Shown in pieces: positions 36,108 to 45,033 of a stretch of DNA of 50,510 nt. This DNA is from an uncultured Pelagibacteraceae bacterium (lineage in GTDB: Bacteria > Pseudomonadota > Alphaproteobacteria > Pelagibacterales > Pelagibacteraceae). A program made the translations under genes and the position numbers. The notes under the pieces were generated by a model. The model saw only the letters and a list, made by a program, of their open reading frames with translations. It ran no database searches and was not told the origin of the DNA. Location of the stretch: assembly GCA_902623785.1 (NCBI GenBank), contig CACNVG010000006.1:1-50510 (forward strand), read 5' to 3'. Positions within the stretch are counted from its first letter, which is position 1, and every line of letters begins with the position of its first letter.

Positions 36108-37182
36108 GAATTTGAACTGTAAACTGTTGACCAAACCACTTCCACTTACCGTTTTCGTTTAAAGAGCAGTTCAATCTTCCTCTCCTAAAATTGAATTTTT
36201 CTCTAAAGGAAATTTTCATAACATTATTTTCATCAACCGAAATATTTGGATTTCCCCAACTATCGCCTTCATTGGAAAAACAATTTATATTTTTTATATT
36301 TTTTTGATTATCAAAAAATTTAATTTCTACTGACGGAGGATTATTTTTTTCTAACACATACTTATCTTCAGGTTCAAAACTTTTGTATTGTAAGGGAAAA
36401 TATTTAATAATGGAATTAAACCTTTCAATTTTTCCATAATTTTCATTGATAGGAAATCTTGGCAATTCATATTTATCCTTAGTGCTGTCAATTATTCCCG
36501 AGTGTTGTCCAAATGCATAACTAAATTTTTTTCTAATAAAATTTTTTTGTTTCAAAGAATATTCACCGAAAGGGTATGAAAAAAAGATTGGGTTATATCC
36601 TAAATTTTCTTCAAAAATCTTAATCGATTTATTTATATCATCTTTAAAGTCAGCAAATGAAAAATCTATAAGATATTCATGAGTGTGAGAATGATTGCCT
36701 ATAAAAGCAAACTCTTCTTTTTCAATTTCTTTGATTTGATCCCAGGTCATATAACCTCTTTTGCCGATCGGCTCGGTAGAAACAAAAAGAATAAAAGGTA
36801 TTTCTTTCTTTTTTAAAACTGGCCATGCATTTTCATAGAAAGATAAAAAAGCGTCATCAACAGTCAGTAATATCTTTTTGTTGTCTTTAGGTTTATCAAA
36901 TTGTTCATCAAATATATTTGGATTATAAAACACAAACCCATTATTTTTAATAGCGTCGATATGTTCCAAAAAAATTTTCATTTTGATATTAGTAGATGGG
37001 TATTTATTTTCCTCAAATCTGTGATACATTATTGATAAGACACCTTGATCATCAGGGTTATATTGTATCGTTTCCTCCGATGATATATTTGAGTGAAAAA
37101 AAATGAAAAAAAATAAAATCGCAGATTTAATTATAGATGCAACAGGTAATAAAATTTTATTTAAACTCATTTCTAAAAACAA
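36100..37182 (-). CDS. Secreted polysaccharide deacetylase (NodB fold)
   Basis: A 360-residue exported protein. The first 35 residues form a signal peptide or anchor (ILLPVASIIKSAILFFFIFF). The NodB domain has the paired metal/catalytic aspartates in LLTVDDAFLSFYENAWPVL, the metal histidines in GNHSHTHEYL (H-x3-H), and SYPFGEYS. A C-terminal beta-rich extension of about 90 residues is of unknown role. Such enzymes remove N- or O-acetyl groups from cell-wall or capsule glycans. The start could be M1 or M5. In either case its 5' end lies antisense over the start of tsaB. It converges on the Bax-like gene. Confidence 0.88.
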   Translation of the reverse strand: MFLEMSLNKILLPVASIIKSAILFFFIFFHSNISSEETIQYNPDDQGVLSIMYHRFEENKYPSTNIKMKIFLEHIDAIKNNGFVFYNPNIFDEQFDKPKDNKKILLTVDDAFLSFYENAWPVLKKKEIPFILFVSTEPIGKRGYMTWDQIKEIEKEEFAFIGNHSHTHEYLIDFSFADFKDDINKSIKIFEENLGYNPIFFSYPFGEYSLKQKNFIRKKFSYAFGQHSGIIDSTKDKYELPRFPINENYGKIERFNSIIKYFPLQYKSFEPEDKYVLEKNNPPSVEIKFFDNQKNIKNINCFSNEGDSWGNPNISVDENNVMKISFREKFNFRRGRLNCSLNENGKWKWFGQQFTVQIPK

Positions 37183-37495
37183 GACTTATACCAATGAGCA
37201 TGAAAACTGTAGAAAAAATTTCGATAAATTTTCTGTTTTATTAATGAAGTTTCTATCAAAAAAACAATACTCCTTTGAAAAGGTGAGAAATGTTTTCATT
37301 AATCAAGGTCCAGGAAAATACACAAGTATAAGAACTTCGATGTCAATTATTAAGGCTTTGCGGCTTGTTTATGGTTTTAATTATTACGGTTTTAATAATA
37401 AAGATGTAGTTGGGGGAAATTATGAGAAAATTTTACAATTATTTAAGCAAAAAAAATTGATAAAAAATTTGATTAAACCACTTTATTTGAGTTAA
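37103..37495 (+). CDS. tsaB: Shortened TsaB, tRNA t6A synthesis partner
   Basis: Only 130 residues, against about 210-230 in most TsaB. The N-terminal ASKHA lobe is present: ADLIIDATGNKILFKL, then NVFINQGPGKYTSIRTSMSI corresponding to the family's GPGSFTGLRIG, then ALRLVYGFNYYG. After residue 105 the second lobe is missing, yet the protein ends KPLYLS, like the PxYLR tail of full-length TsaB, so it looks internally collapsed rather than cut off. TsaB binds TsaD and TsaE to make t6A37 on ANN-reading tRNAs, and the TsaD contact uses the N-lobe. The usual neighbour rimI is absent; fur follows after eight bases. Confidence 0.75.
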   Translation: MKKNKIADLIIDATGNKILFKLISKNKTYTNEHENCRKNFDKFSVLLMKFLSKKQYSFEKVRNVFINQGPGKYTSIRTSMSIIKALRLVYGFNYYGFNNKDVVGGNYEKILQLFKQKKLIKNLIKPLYLS

Positions 37496-37503
37496 AATAA
37501 AAT

Positions 37504-37920
37504 ATGACAGATTCAATTGAGAAAAAATGTATTGCAAATGGTGTTAAACTTACTGACCAAAGAAGGACAATTGCAAGAGTAATATCTGAGTCAAAAAAGA
37601 CATATGGAGAAGCTGATCACCCTGATGTAGATGAACTTTATAAAAGAGTTTCAAACATAGATCCTAAAATAAGCATCGCAACTGTATATAGAACTGTAAA
37701 ACTTTTTGAAGAGTCTGGTATAATAATGAAACACGATTTTAAAGATGGAAAAGCCAGATATGAATTAAATGATGATCATAATCACTTAATAGATATTAAA
37801 TCTGGAAACATTATAGAATTTACTGATGAAGAGATTGAAAAAATTCAAAAGAGAATAGCTGAGAAACATGGTTATAAACTTGTAGACTCAAAGCTTGAAC
37901 TTTATTGTGTAAAAAAATAA
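37504..37920 (+). CDS. Fur/Mur-family metal-responsive repressor
   Basis: A 138-residue regulator with the Fur winged helix (GVKLTDQRRTIARVI and ISIATVYRTVKLFEESGII) and a metal-binding dimer domain with DDHNHLIDIKSGNIIEF, where alphaproteobacterial Fur/Mur proteins have HHDHLID. There are no CxxC zinc motifs; the only cysteines are one near the N-terminus and one in the C-terminal tail. In many alphaproteobacteria this gene, sitting between tsaB/rimI and miaB, is the manganese-responsive Mur or a Fur with iron response. I cannot tell which metal is sensed. miaB follows closely. Confidence 0.9.
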   Translation: MTDSIEKKCIANGVKLTDQRRTIARVISESKKTYGEADHPDVDELYKRVSNIDPKISIATVYRTVKLFEESGIIMKHDFKDGKARYELNDDHNHLIDIKSGNIIEFTDEEIEKIQKRIAEKHGYKLVDSKLELYCVKK

Positions 37921-37928
37921 CTCCATTA

Positions 37929-39263
37929 ATGGAAAAAAAAATATTTATTAAAACTTTTGGATGTCAGATGAATGAATATGACTCCAACAGGATTTTTGAT
38001 ACTGTAAAAAAAATCGGTCTTTTAAAAACATCTAATCAATCCGATGCAGATTGCTATCTTATTAATACCTGTCATATAAGAGATAAAGCAAAAGAAAAAG
38101 TTTACCATGAAGTTGGTAGAGTAAAAAAAATTTTTAGAAATAAAAAAAAACCATTGTTTATTGTTGCAGGATGTGTTGCTCAAGCAGAAAATGAGGAAAT
38201 GTTAAAAAGAGAGCCTTATATTGACATAGTTGTAGGTCCTCAATCTTATCACCAAATTAATTCATTAATTTTAAATTATAAAAAAGATCGAAAAGAACTT
38301 ACAGAATTTGAAACAAAAGATAAATTTGATTATTTAGATAAGATAAAGAATACATCTAGTAAAGTCTCATCATTTCTCACAATTCAAGAAGGATGCGATA
38401 AGTTTTGTAGTTTTTGTGTAGTTCCTTATACACGAGGCCCTGAATACTCAAGATCTTTTGAAAAAATTATTTTAGAGGCTCAAGACCTGGTTAAAAGTGG
38501 AGCAAAAGAAATAGTTTTACTTGGACAAAATGTAAATGCATATTTATTTAGGGGCAAAACAAAAGAATATAGATTATCTGATTTAATAAAGGAGCTAGAA
38601 AAATTTAATGAAATAAAGAGAATTCGGTACACAACTTCCCATCCTAGAGACATGACCGATGATTTAATTGAATGTTATTCAAATTCAAAAAAACTACAGC
38701 CATTTGTTCATTTACCAATTCAGAGTGGTTCAAACAAAATCTTAAAATTAATGAACAGAGGCCACAAAGTAGAAAAATATTTTGATATCTATGAAAAACT
38801 GAAAAAGATAAATTCTAAAATTGAATTTTCAAGCGATTTCATAATTGGGCATCCAGGTGAATCTGAAGACGATTTTAAGGATACTTTAGAATTTTTAAAT
38901 AAAATAAAATTTATAAATTCTTATTCATTTGTATTTAGTCCCAGACCTGGTACACCTGCTTCAAAACTAAATTCAATTGAAAATGAAGTTGCAAAAGAAA
39001 GGCTTACAAAAGTCCAAAAAATTTTATTTCAATATCAATTAGAGCACAACGAGTCATTCATTGGAAAAAAAATAGATGTGCTTGTAGAGAACAAAATGAA
39101 AAAAAACCAAATGTATTTTGGAAGAAACGAGTATTTAAACGGAGTAATATTTGATGGAAATGAGAAATATATAGGCAAAATTGTAAAAGTGAAAATTGAT
39201 AAAGTTAACCAAAATAATTTATTTGGTATAATAGAAACTAACTCAGATATGAGAGCAGCTTAA
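37929..39263 (+). CDS. miaB: tRNA-2-methylthio-N6-dimethylallyladenosine synthase
   Basis: Radical-SAM enzyme adding a methylthio group to i6A37 in tRNAs. I place the start at the ATG at 37929 (444 residues), where the family begins KIFIKTFGCQMNEYDS. Earlier in-frame codons overlap fur and lack support. Three N-terminal cysteines (TFGCQ, NTCHIRDKA, VAGCVAQ) hold the auxiliary cluster, the SAM cluster is in CDKFCSFCVVPYTRGPE, and a TRAM domain closes the protein. It is the first of the run miaB-phoH-ybeY-lnt-metK seen widely in alphaproteobacteria. Confidence 0.97.
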   Translation: MEKKIFIKTFGCQMNEYDSNRIFDTVKKIGLLKTSNQSDADCYLINTCHIRDKAKEKVYHEVGRVKKIFRNKKKPLFIVAGCVAQAENEEMLKREPYIDIVVGPQSYHQINSLILNYKKDRKELTEFETKDKFDYLDKIKNTSSKVSSFLTIQEGCDKFCSFCVVPYTRGPEYSRSFEKIILEAQDLVKSGAKEIVLLGQNVNAYLFRGKTKEYRLSDLIKELEKFNEIKRIRYTTSHPRDMTDDLIECYSNSKKLQPFVHLPIQSGSNKILKLMNRGHKVEKYFDIYEKLKKINSKIEFSSDFIIGHPGESEDDFKDTLEFLNKIKFINSYSFVFSPRPGTPASKLNSIENEVAKERLTKVQKILFQYQLEHNESFIGKKIDVLVENKMKKNQMYFGRNEYLNGVIFDGNEKYIGKIVKVKIDKVNQNNLFGIIETNSDMRAA

Positions 39264-39265
39264 TC

Positions 39266-40264
39266 TTGAATAATCCTTTATCTAACAAATTAAACAAAGA
39301 TCTTAAATTTGTTTACTCCGATAATGATACTTTGAGCATTATATTTAATAACAATGAAATATTAATGGGTGTAGTGGGTGAATTTAATAATAACTTAAAA
39401 GAGTTAGAAAAAATAACAGAGACAAAAATATATTCTAGGGGAAACTCAATATTAGTTAAAAATTCTAGCATAAAAAATGAATTAGTAAAAAATGCTATAA
39501 TTTTTCTCACAGATCAGTTAATTTTAAATGGTACGATTGAAAAAAAAGATATAATTTCCTCAATTAACAAATTTATGATTAACGAAAAAACAGATAAAAA
39601 AATTGAATATATAATAAAGACTCCAAAAAAATCAGTTATTCCAAGATCGGAAAAACAAAAAAATTACGTAAGAGCACTGAGAGAAAGTGATATTATTATC
39701 TCTTGCGGCCCTGCAGGAACTGGAAAAACTTTTTTGGCTGTAGCAGTTGCTCTAACTATGTTGCTGGATAAAAAAATTGAGAGAATAATCTTGTCTAGAC
39801 CAGCGGTGGAGGCGGGTGAAAGGTTAGGCTTTCTACCTGGAGACATGAGAGAAAAAGTAGATCCTTATTTAAGACCTTTATATGACTCACTTTATGATTT
39901 ATTAGATTTCGAAAAGATTCAAAAAAGAATTGAAATTGGTGATATCGAAATAGCCCCCTTAGCATTCATGAGGGGAAGAACATTAAAGAATTCTTTCGCA
40001 ATTTTAGATGAAGCTCAAAATGCTACTGATACACAGATAAAAATGTTTTTAACTAGAATAGGAGAAAATTCTAAAATTGTAATTAATGGTGATCCGTCAC
40101 AAATTGACTTACCAAATAAATCCCTATCAGGATTAAATAAATCAAAAAAGCTTCTTGGGCATCTTAACGAAATTTCAGTTGTAGATTTTGACCACACAGA
40201 CGTAGTTAGACACCCACTGGTTTCAAAAATAGTGAAAGCTTATTCTGACCAAAATAAAGATTAA
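39266..40264 (+). CDS. PhoH-like (YbeZ) RNA helicase/ATPase
   Basis: A 332-residue ATPase of the PhoH family. An N-terminal KH-like region is followed by SEKQKNYVRAL, Walker A GPAGTGKTFLAV near residue 148, and Walker B-like SFAILDEAQNAT near 245. It works with YbeY in rRNA maturation and ribosome quality control. The best start is the TTG at 39266, because the next ATG falls well inside the conserved N-terminal region. It starts two bases after miaB and its stop overlaps the ybeY ATG by one base. Confidence 0.94.
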   Translation: MNNPLSNKLNKDLKFVYSDNDTLSIIFNNNEILMGVVGEFNNNLKELEKITETKIYSRGNSILVKNSSIKNELVKNAIIFLTDQLILNGTIEKKDIISSINKFMINEKTDKKIEYIIKTPKKSVIPRSEKQKNYVRALRESDIIISCGPAGTGKTFLAVAVALTMLLDKKIERIILSRPAVEAGERLGFLPGDMREKVDPYLRPLYDSLYDLLDFEKIQKRIEIGDIEIAPLAFMRGRTLKNSFAILDEAQNATDTQIKMFLTRIGENSKIVINGDPSQIDLPNKSLSGLNKSKKLLGHLNEISVVDFDHTDVVRHPLVSKIVKAYSDQNKD

Positions 40265-40698
40265 TGATAAAAGCTGAAATAGTTATAGACTCCCCAAAAT
40301 GGAAAACTAAAATTCGAAATCCAAATCTCTATCTCAAAAAAAAAATAAAAAAACTTTCTTCAATAAAATCGTTAAAAAAAAAGAATTTTCAGTTCACTTT
40401 ACTATTAACCAATAAAACTATTATAAAAAAACTTAATAAAAAGTTTCGAAAAAAAAATAAAGAAACTGACGTTTTGTCTTTTCCTATAAAAAGTCATTTT
40501 AATAATAACTATAAGGGAGATATCGCTATTTGTTACGAAATTATAAATTTAAGATCAAAAAAAACGAATTTTAATATTGAGTTTGATAAAATGTGGATCC
40601 ATGGTTTTCTCCACTTGCTTGGTTATAATCATGTAAAATTAAAAGATTACAAACGAATGTTAAGAAAAGAGCAAGATATTTTAAAACGATTAAATTAA
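40264..40698 (+). CDS. ybeY: Endoribonuclease YbeY
   Basis: Metal-dependent single-strand RNase needed for 16S rRNA 3'-end maturation and ribosome quality control. The 144-residue protein carries the zinc motif HGFLHLLGYNH (H-x3-H-x5-H) and the upstream KETDVLSFPI and GDIAIC blocks. The size is normal. The first half is extremely lysine-rich. It overlaps phoH by one base, in line with their joint function, and lnt follows after two bases. Confidence 0.96.
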   Translation: MIKAEIVIDSPKWKTKIRNPNLYLKKKIKKLSSIKSLKKKNFQFTLLLTNKTIIKKLNKKFRKKNKETDVLSFPIKSHFNNNYKGDIAICYEIINLRSKKTNFNIEFDKMWIHGFLHLLGYNHVKLKDYKRMLRKEQDILKRLN

Positions 40699-40700
40699 AA

Positions 40701-42224
40701 TTGACAAGAAAATATTCTAAGATTTTTAGCTTTTATTTAGTTCCATTTCTTTGCGGTTTATTTTCTACACTAAGTTTACCACCGTACAATTTCTTTTATC
40801 TTAATTTTATTTCACTTCCAATTTTACTTTTATTTTATCTAGGTTTAGAAATTAGAAAAAGCTTATCGTCTTTTGTCTATGGATGGATATTTGGTTTTGC
40901 TTATTTTTTTTCAAGTATTTATTGGATAGCAAACTCATTAACTGTTGAAGAAATATTTAAGCCTTTAATTCCATTTGCAGTTACAATAATCCCACTTTTT
41001 TTAGGTATTTTTTATGGGATATCTTTTTTTATTTTTTCTTATTTCAAACCAAAAAAAAAAATCGAGAATATTTTTTTATTTTCTCTAATATTTTCATTCA
41101 TAGAATATTTAAGAGGCCATGTTCTTGGAGGCTTTCCTTGGAATTTAATTTCTTTTAGTCTAGTTGAAATAAATCAGTTTATACAAATATTATCATACGT
41201 TGGAACATATTCTTTTAATTTGATAGTTTTAACTATTTTTTTAGTTCCTACAGTCATTTTATTCGATGAGACAACTAAAGGCAAAATCTTGACAATTTTG
41301 TTAGCAGTAATCTTAATAATATCAAACTTAATTTTTGGAAACCTAGTTTTAAATAAACACAAAAACACACCTAATATTCCAATGAATACTATTGTAAAAG
41401 TTATTTCACCAAAAGTTGATTTAAAAAGATTTTTTGATGGGACAGATCCCTCTTTAGTAATAAAAGATTTGGCAGATTTGGGAAATATAGACAATAGAGA
41501 TGCAGTTTACATATATCCGGAAGGAATATTGCCATCAATCAATCTAAATGAAATCGAAGATTACTCCTTGATATTTAAAAATTATTTTAAGGAGAATCAT
41601 AAAATTGTAGTTGGTATCACCAGATATGAAGAAACAAAAATTTTTAATTCAATGGCTGTTCTTGATAACAATTTAAAATTAATAAGTGTTTATGATAAAA
41701 ATAAACTTGTTCCTTTTGGTGAGTACTTACCCTTTGAAAATTTTTTAAAGAATTATGGTTTTAAGAAGATTACTCAAGGATATCAATCTTTCAGTTCAGC
41801 AAATGAAAGAAATTTAATAAATATAAATAATTTAAAATTTCTTCCACTAATATGTTACGAAATTATTTATTCAGGAAGTCTTTTTAAGGATAATGGAAAT
41901 TATGATTTCATTGTTAATATTTCAGAAGACGGATGGTTTGGCGAGTCAATTGGTATAGATCAACATTTTTTTCATTCTGTCTTTAGATCTATAGAGGAGG
42001 GAAAAAACATAATTAGATCTGCTAATAATGGAGTTTCTGCATATATTAATAGCAAGGGACAAATAATTAAAAAGATTGAATCAACTCAAAAGGGAGTAAT
42101 TGAAATTGACACTTATAAAAAAGGATCAAAAACAATTTTTAGTTCTTTTGGAAATAAGATTTTCTTTTATTTCCTTATTTTTTATATTACGCTTATTTTT
42201 TTATTAAAAAAAAGGGAGAGATAA
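40701..42224 (+). CDS. lnt: Apolipoprotein N-acyltransferase
   Basis: Adds the third acyl chain to lipoproteins at the periplasmic face of the inner membrane; LptE, the DUF3576 protein and the DolP-like protein of this window are possible substrates. The 507-residue protein has about seven N-terminal helices, a nitrilase domain, and a last C-terminal helix. Catalytic residues are visible: Glu about 274 in YPEGILPS, Lys about 335 before [10 protein letters not shown], and Cys about 385 in [10 protein letters not shown]. It starts with TTG at 40701, two bases after ybeY, and its stop overlaps the metK ATG by one base. Confidence 0.95.
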   Translation: MTRKYSKIFSFYLVPFLCGLFSTLSLPPYNFFYLNFISLPILLLFYLGLEIRKSLSSFVYGWIFGFAYFFSSIYWIANSLTVEEIFKPLIPFAVTIIPLFLGIFYGISFFIFSYFKPKKKIENIFLFSLIFSFIEYLRGHVLGGFPWNLISFSLVEINQFIQILSYVGTYSFNLIVLTIFLVPTVILFDETTKGKILTILLAVILIISNLIFGNLVLNKHKNTPNIPMNTIVKVISPKVDLKRFFDGTDPSLVIKDLADLGNIDNRDAVYIYPEGILPSINLNEIEDYSLIFKNYFKENHKIVVGITRYEETKIFNSMAVLDNNLKLISVYDKNKLVPFGEYLPFENFLKNYGFKKITQGYQSFSSANERNLININNLKFLPLICYEIIYSGSLFKDNGNYDFIVNISEDGWFGESIGIDQHFFHSVFRSIEEGKNIIRSANNGVSAYINSKGQIIKKIESTQKGVIEIDTYKKGSKTIFSSFGNKIFFYFLIFYITLIFLLKKRER

Positions 42225-43387
42225 TGAAAAAGAATTATTTTTTTACTAGTGAGTCCGTATCTGAAGGTCATCCAGACAAAGTTTGTGATAGAATTTCTGA
42301 TATGGTTGTAGATACATATTTAGGTGCTGAACCTCAATCAAGAGTAGCTTGTGAGACTTTAACAACAACTAATAAAGTAGTACTTGCAGGGGAAGTTAGA
42401 GGTCCAGAAATTAAAAAAGATGATCTTATAGAAAAAGTAAGACACTGTATCAAAGATATTGGATATGACCAGGATGGTTTTACATGGAAAGAAGCAACTA
42501 AAATTGAAAGCCATCTACACGCTCAATCAGCTGACATAGCAATGGGTGTTGACTCGTCTGGTAATAAAGATGAAGGAGCTGGAGATCAAGGAATTATGTT
42601 TGGTTACGCATGTAATGAGACCGATGTTTTGATGCCTGCCCCGATACATTATTCACATAAGATTTTAAGATTAATGGCTGCGGATAGAAAATCTGGAAAA
42701 TTGAAAAATATTGAACCAGACTCTAAAAGTCAAATAACCATTGAGTATAAAGATGGAAAACCAGCAAACGTAAAATCTGTGGTAATTTCCACGCAACACT
42801 CCGCAGATGTTGATCAATCTCAGGTTAGAAAATTAGTAATGCCATATATTGAAAAATCTATACCAAAAAATCTTCTAAATAATCTAGACGATAATGAAAT
42901 TTACATTAATCCAACAGGAAACTTTGTTATTGGTGGACCTGACGGGGATAGTGGTCTAACAGGAAGAAAAATTATTGTAGATACATATGGTGGTGCTGCA
43001 CCTCATGGTGGTGGAGCTTTTTCAGGAAAGGATCCAACAAAAGTTGATCGATCAGCGGCTTATGCATCAAGATATTTAGCAAAAAATGTTGTTGCTTCAA
43101 AAATTGCTGACAAATGTTTAATTCAGCTTGCTTATGCTATTGGAGTATCTAAACCATTATCTATATACGTAGATTTATTTGATAATGATGAAGAAAAAAA
43201 TAAACACGTAGAAAAATTGATAAGTGAAAATTTTGATTTAAGTCCAAGAGGTATTAGAGAAATGCTGGGTTTAAATAAACCAATTTATGAAAAATCAGCT
43301 GCCTATGGTCATTTTGGAAGGGAACCAGAAGTAGATGGTTCTTTTTCTTGGGAAAAAACCGATAAAAAATCGATATTTTCAAAGTAA
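42224..43387 (+). CDS. metK: S-adenosylmethionine synthetase
   Basis: Makes SAM from methionine and ATP; SAM feeds MiaB, RsmG and RsmI encoded here. The 387-residue enzyme has the ATP/Mg block [14 protein letters not shown], the signature [12 protein letters not shown], the lysine-containing [19 protein letters not shown] (core [13 protein letters not shown]), and [13 protein letters not shown] near the end. It is complete. There is no leader between lnt and metK, so no SAM riboswitch directly precedes it. It is the last gene of the fur-miaB-phoH-ybeY-lnt run and is followed by a terminator. Confidence 0.98.
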   Translation: MKKNYFFTSESVSEGHPDKVCDRISDMVVDTYLGAEPQSRVACETLTTTNKVVLAGEVRGPEIKKDDLIEKVRHCIKDIGYDQDGFTWKEATKIESHLHAQSADIAMGVDSSGNKDEGAGDQGIMFGYACNETDVLMPAPIHYSHKILRLMAADRKSGKLKNIEPDSKSQITIEYKDGKPANVKSVVISTQHSADVDQSQVRKLVMPYIEKSIPKNLLNNLDDNEIYINPTGNFVIGGPDGDSGLTGRKIIVDTYGGAAPHGGGAFSGKDPTKVDRSAAYASRYLAKNVVASKIADKCLIQLAYAIGVSKPLSIYVDLFDNDEEKNKHVEKLISENFDLSPRGIREMLGLNKPIYEKSAAYGHFGREPEVDGSFSWEKTDKKSIFSK

Positions 43388-43391
43388 AAAG

Positions 43392-43420
43392 TTGAAAAAA
43401 TAGGTAAAAATAAATATATA
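43392..43420 (+). promoter_or_regulatory. Probable sigma-70 promoter upstream of nusA
   Basis: TTGAAA (43392-43397) and TATATA (43415-43420) are exactly 17 bases apart, starting five bases after metK. Predicted transcription start is near 43427, which lies before the UUCG terminator hairpin that itself precedes nusA. It is the best-spaced promoter I see in the window, though still a pattern call. Confidence 0.5.
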
Positions 43421-43446
43421 TATCACTTAAATCGTTAAATTTTAAG

Positions 43447-43471
43447 AATGGGCTTCGGCCCATTTTTTTTT
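43447..43471 (+). terminator. UUCG-loop intrinsic terminator before nusA
   Basis: A 7-bp stem AATGGGC (43447-43453) and GCCCATT (43458-43464) closes a UUCG tetraloop and runs into nine T (43463-43471). This is a near-ideal intrinsic terminator. It ends only eight bases before the nusA ATG, so it may end metK transcription, attenuate nusA transcription, or both. Confidence 0.92.
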
Positions 43472-43479
43472 AGAGAACA

Positions 43480-45021
43480 ATGTTAAATAAAAGAGCAGAT
43501 AAACTTGAATTACTTAGAATAGCTGAAGCTGTAGCACTAGAAAAATCTATTGATAAAGAGCTAATTATTAATTCAATGGAAACAGGAATTGCAAAAGCCG
43601 CGAAATCCAAATTTGGCAACGAAAATGAAATTTCAGTCTCAATAAATAGAGATAGCGGGGATATAGAAATTTTTCGAAAACTTTTAGTAGTTGAAAATCC
43701 TGAAAACACAAATACGGAAATTAGTATTAAAGATGCAGAACAATATGGTGAAAAAAAAATTGGTGATGAAGTTTTGCAACCATTACCATCTTTTGATTTT
43801 GGTAGGATTGCGGCTCAAACAGCCAAACAAGTAATTAGCTTTAATGTAAGAGAAGCCGAAAGAGAACGTCAATATAATGATTTTATAGACAAAAAGGACA
43901 CTATTCTTAGTGGAATTGTTAAAAGATTAGAATTTGGAAATGTAATAGTTGACCTCGGACGAACAGAGGCAATTATTCAAAAAAATGAAATGATACCAAG
44001 AGAAAACATTAAAGCTGGTGATAGAGTAAAGGCTTATTGTTTTGATGTGAGAAGGGAACAAAGAGGTCAGCAAATATTTTTGTCCAGAGCTCATCCTAAA
44101 TTTATGGAGAAATTATTCATACAAGAAGTTCCTGAAATTTATGACGGCCTAATTGAAATTAAATCTTCAGCTCGGGACCCCGGAAGTAGAGCAAAAATTT
44201 GCGTGAAAGCTGTTGATACATCATTAGACCCAGTAGGGGCATGTGTTGGTATGAGAGGAAGCAGAGTTCAAGCAGTAGTTAACGAACTACAAGGTGAAAA
44301 AATTGATATTGTAAATTGGTCAGAAGATCCATCTGTCGTAGTTTCAAATGCATTATCCCCTGCAGAGGTCCAGAGAGTAATTGTTGACACAGAACAAAAA
44401 AAGATGGATGTCATATTAACAGAGGAAAATTTAAGTAAAGCTATCGGTAGAAGAGGGCAAAATGTTAGACTTGCAACTAAGCTTTTAAATTATGAAATTA
44501 ACATAATGACTGATAAAGAAGAATCAGAGAGAAGACAAATAGAATTTAAAGACAAAACAGATACATTAATGAAAAATCTTGAGGTGGATGAAACATTGGG
44601 GCAGTTACTTGTAGCAGAAGGATTTTCCACAATTGATGAAATAAAAGATAGTGAAATAGATAATCTAGCTAAAATAGAGGGTATCGAGGAAGAAACAGCT
44701 AAAGAATTAGTTCAAAGAGCTAAAGAGTTTTATCAAAAAGATCAAGAGGAAATACAACAAAAAATTAAAGACCTGGGAATTCAAACTGATTTAACTGAGC
44801 ATAAAGGTCTAACACCGGGTATGCTTTTAACTCTTGGTGAGCAGAAAATTCTATCTTTAAACGACTTTGCAGACCTAGCCTCGGATGAGTTGATAGGTGG
44901 TTTTGATATCATCAGAGGTGAAAGAATTAAAATCAAAGGCTATCTCGAGGACTTTGCTCTTTCAAGAAAAGAAGCGGATGATTTAATTATGACAGCTAGA
45001 GATAAAATTTATAAAAATTAG
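43480..45021 (+). CDS. nusA: Transcription elongation/termination factor NusA
   Basis: Binds RNA polymerase and modulates pausing, termination and antitermination. The 513-residue protein has the N-terminal polymerase-binding domain (about 1-130), an S1 domain (ILSGIVKRLEFGNVIVDLGR), two KH domains (GACVGMRGSRVQAVVNEL and AIGRRGQNVRLA) and two C-terminal acidic helix-hairpin-helix repeats (about 365-510). rimP, which often precedes nusA, is absent; a terminator lies eight bases before its ATG instead. It heads the run nusA-infB-rbfA-rpsO-pnp. Confidence 0.97.
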   Translation: MLNKRADKLELLRIAEAVALEKSIDKELIINSMETGIAKAAKSKFGNENEISVSINRDSGDIEIFRKLLVVENPENTNTEISIKDAEQYGEKKIGDEVLQPLPSFDFGRIAAQTAKQVISFNVREAERERQYNDFIDKKDTILSGIVKRLEFGNVIVDLGRTEAIIQKNEMIPRENIKAGDRVKAYCFDVRREQRGQQIFLSRAHPKFMEKLFIQEVPEIYDGLIEIKSSARDPGSRAKICVKAVDTSLDPVGACVGMRGSRVQAVVNELQGEKIDIVNWSEDPSVVVSNALSPAEVQRVIVDTEQKKMDVILTEENLSKAIGRRGQNVRLATKLLNYEINIMTDKEESERRQIEFKDKTDTLMKNLEVDETLGQLLVAEGFSTIDEIKDSEIDNLAKIEGIEEETAKELVQRAKEFYQKDQEEIQQKIKDLGIQTDLTEHKGLTPGMLLTLGEQKILSLNDFADLASDELIGGFDIIRGERIKIKGYLEDFALSRKEADDLIMTARDKIYKN

Positions 45022-45033
45022 AAATGAGAAAAA

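Noticed and set aside
42200..42224. SAM riboswitch upstream of metK
   Set aside because: metK overlaps lnt by one base, so there is no leader to hold an aptamer.
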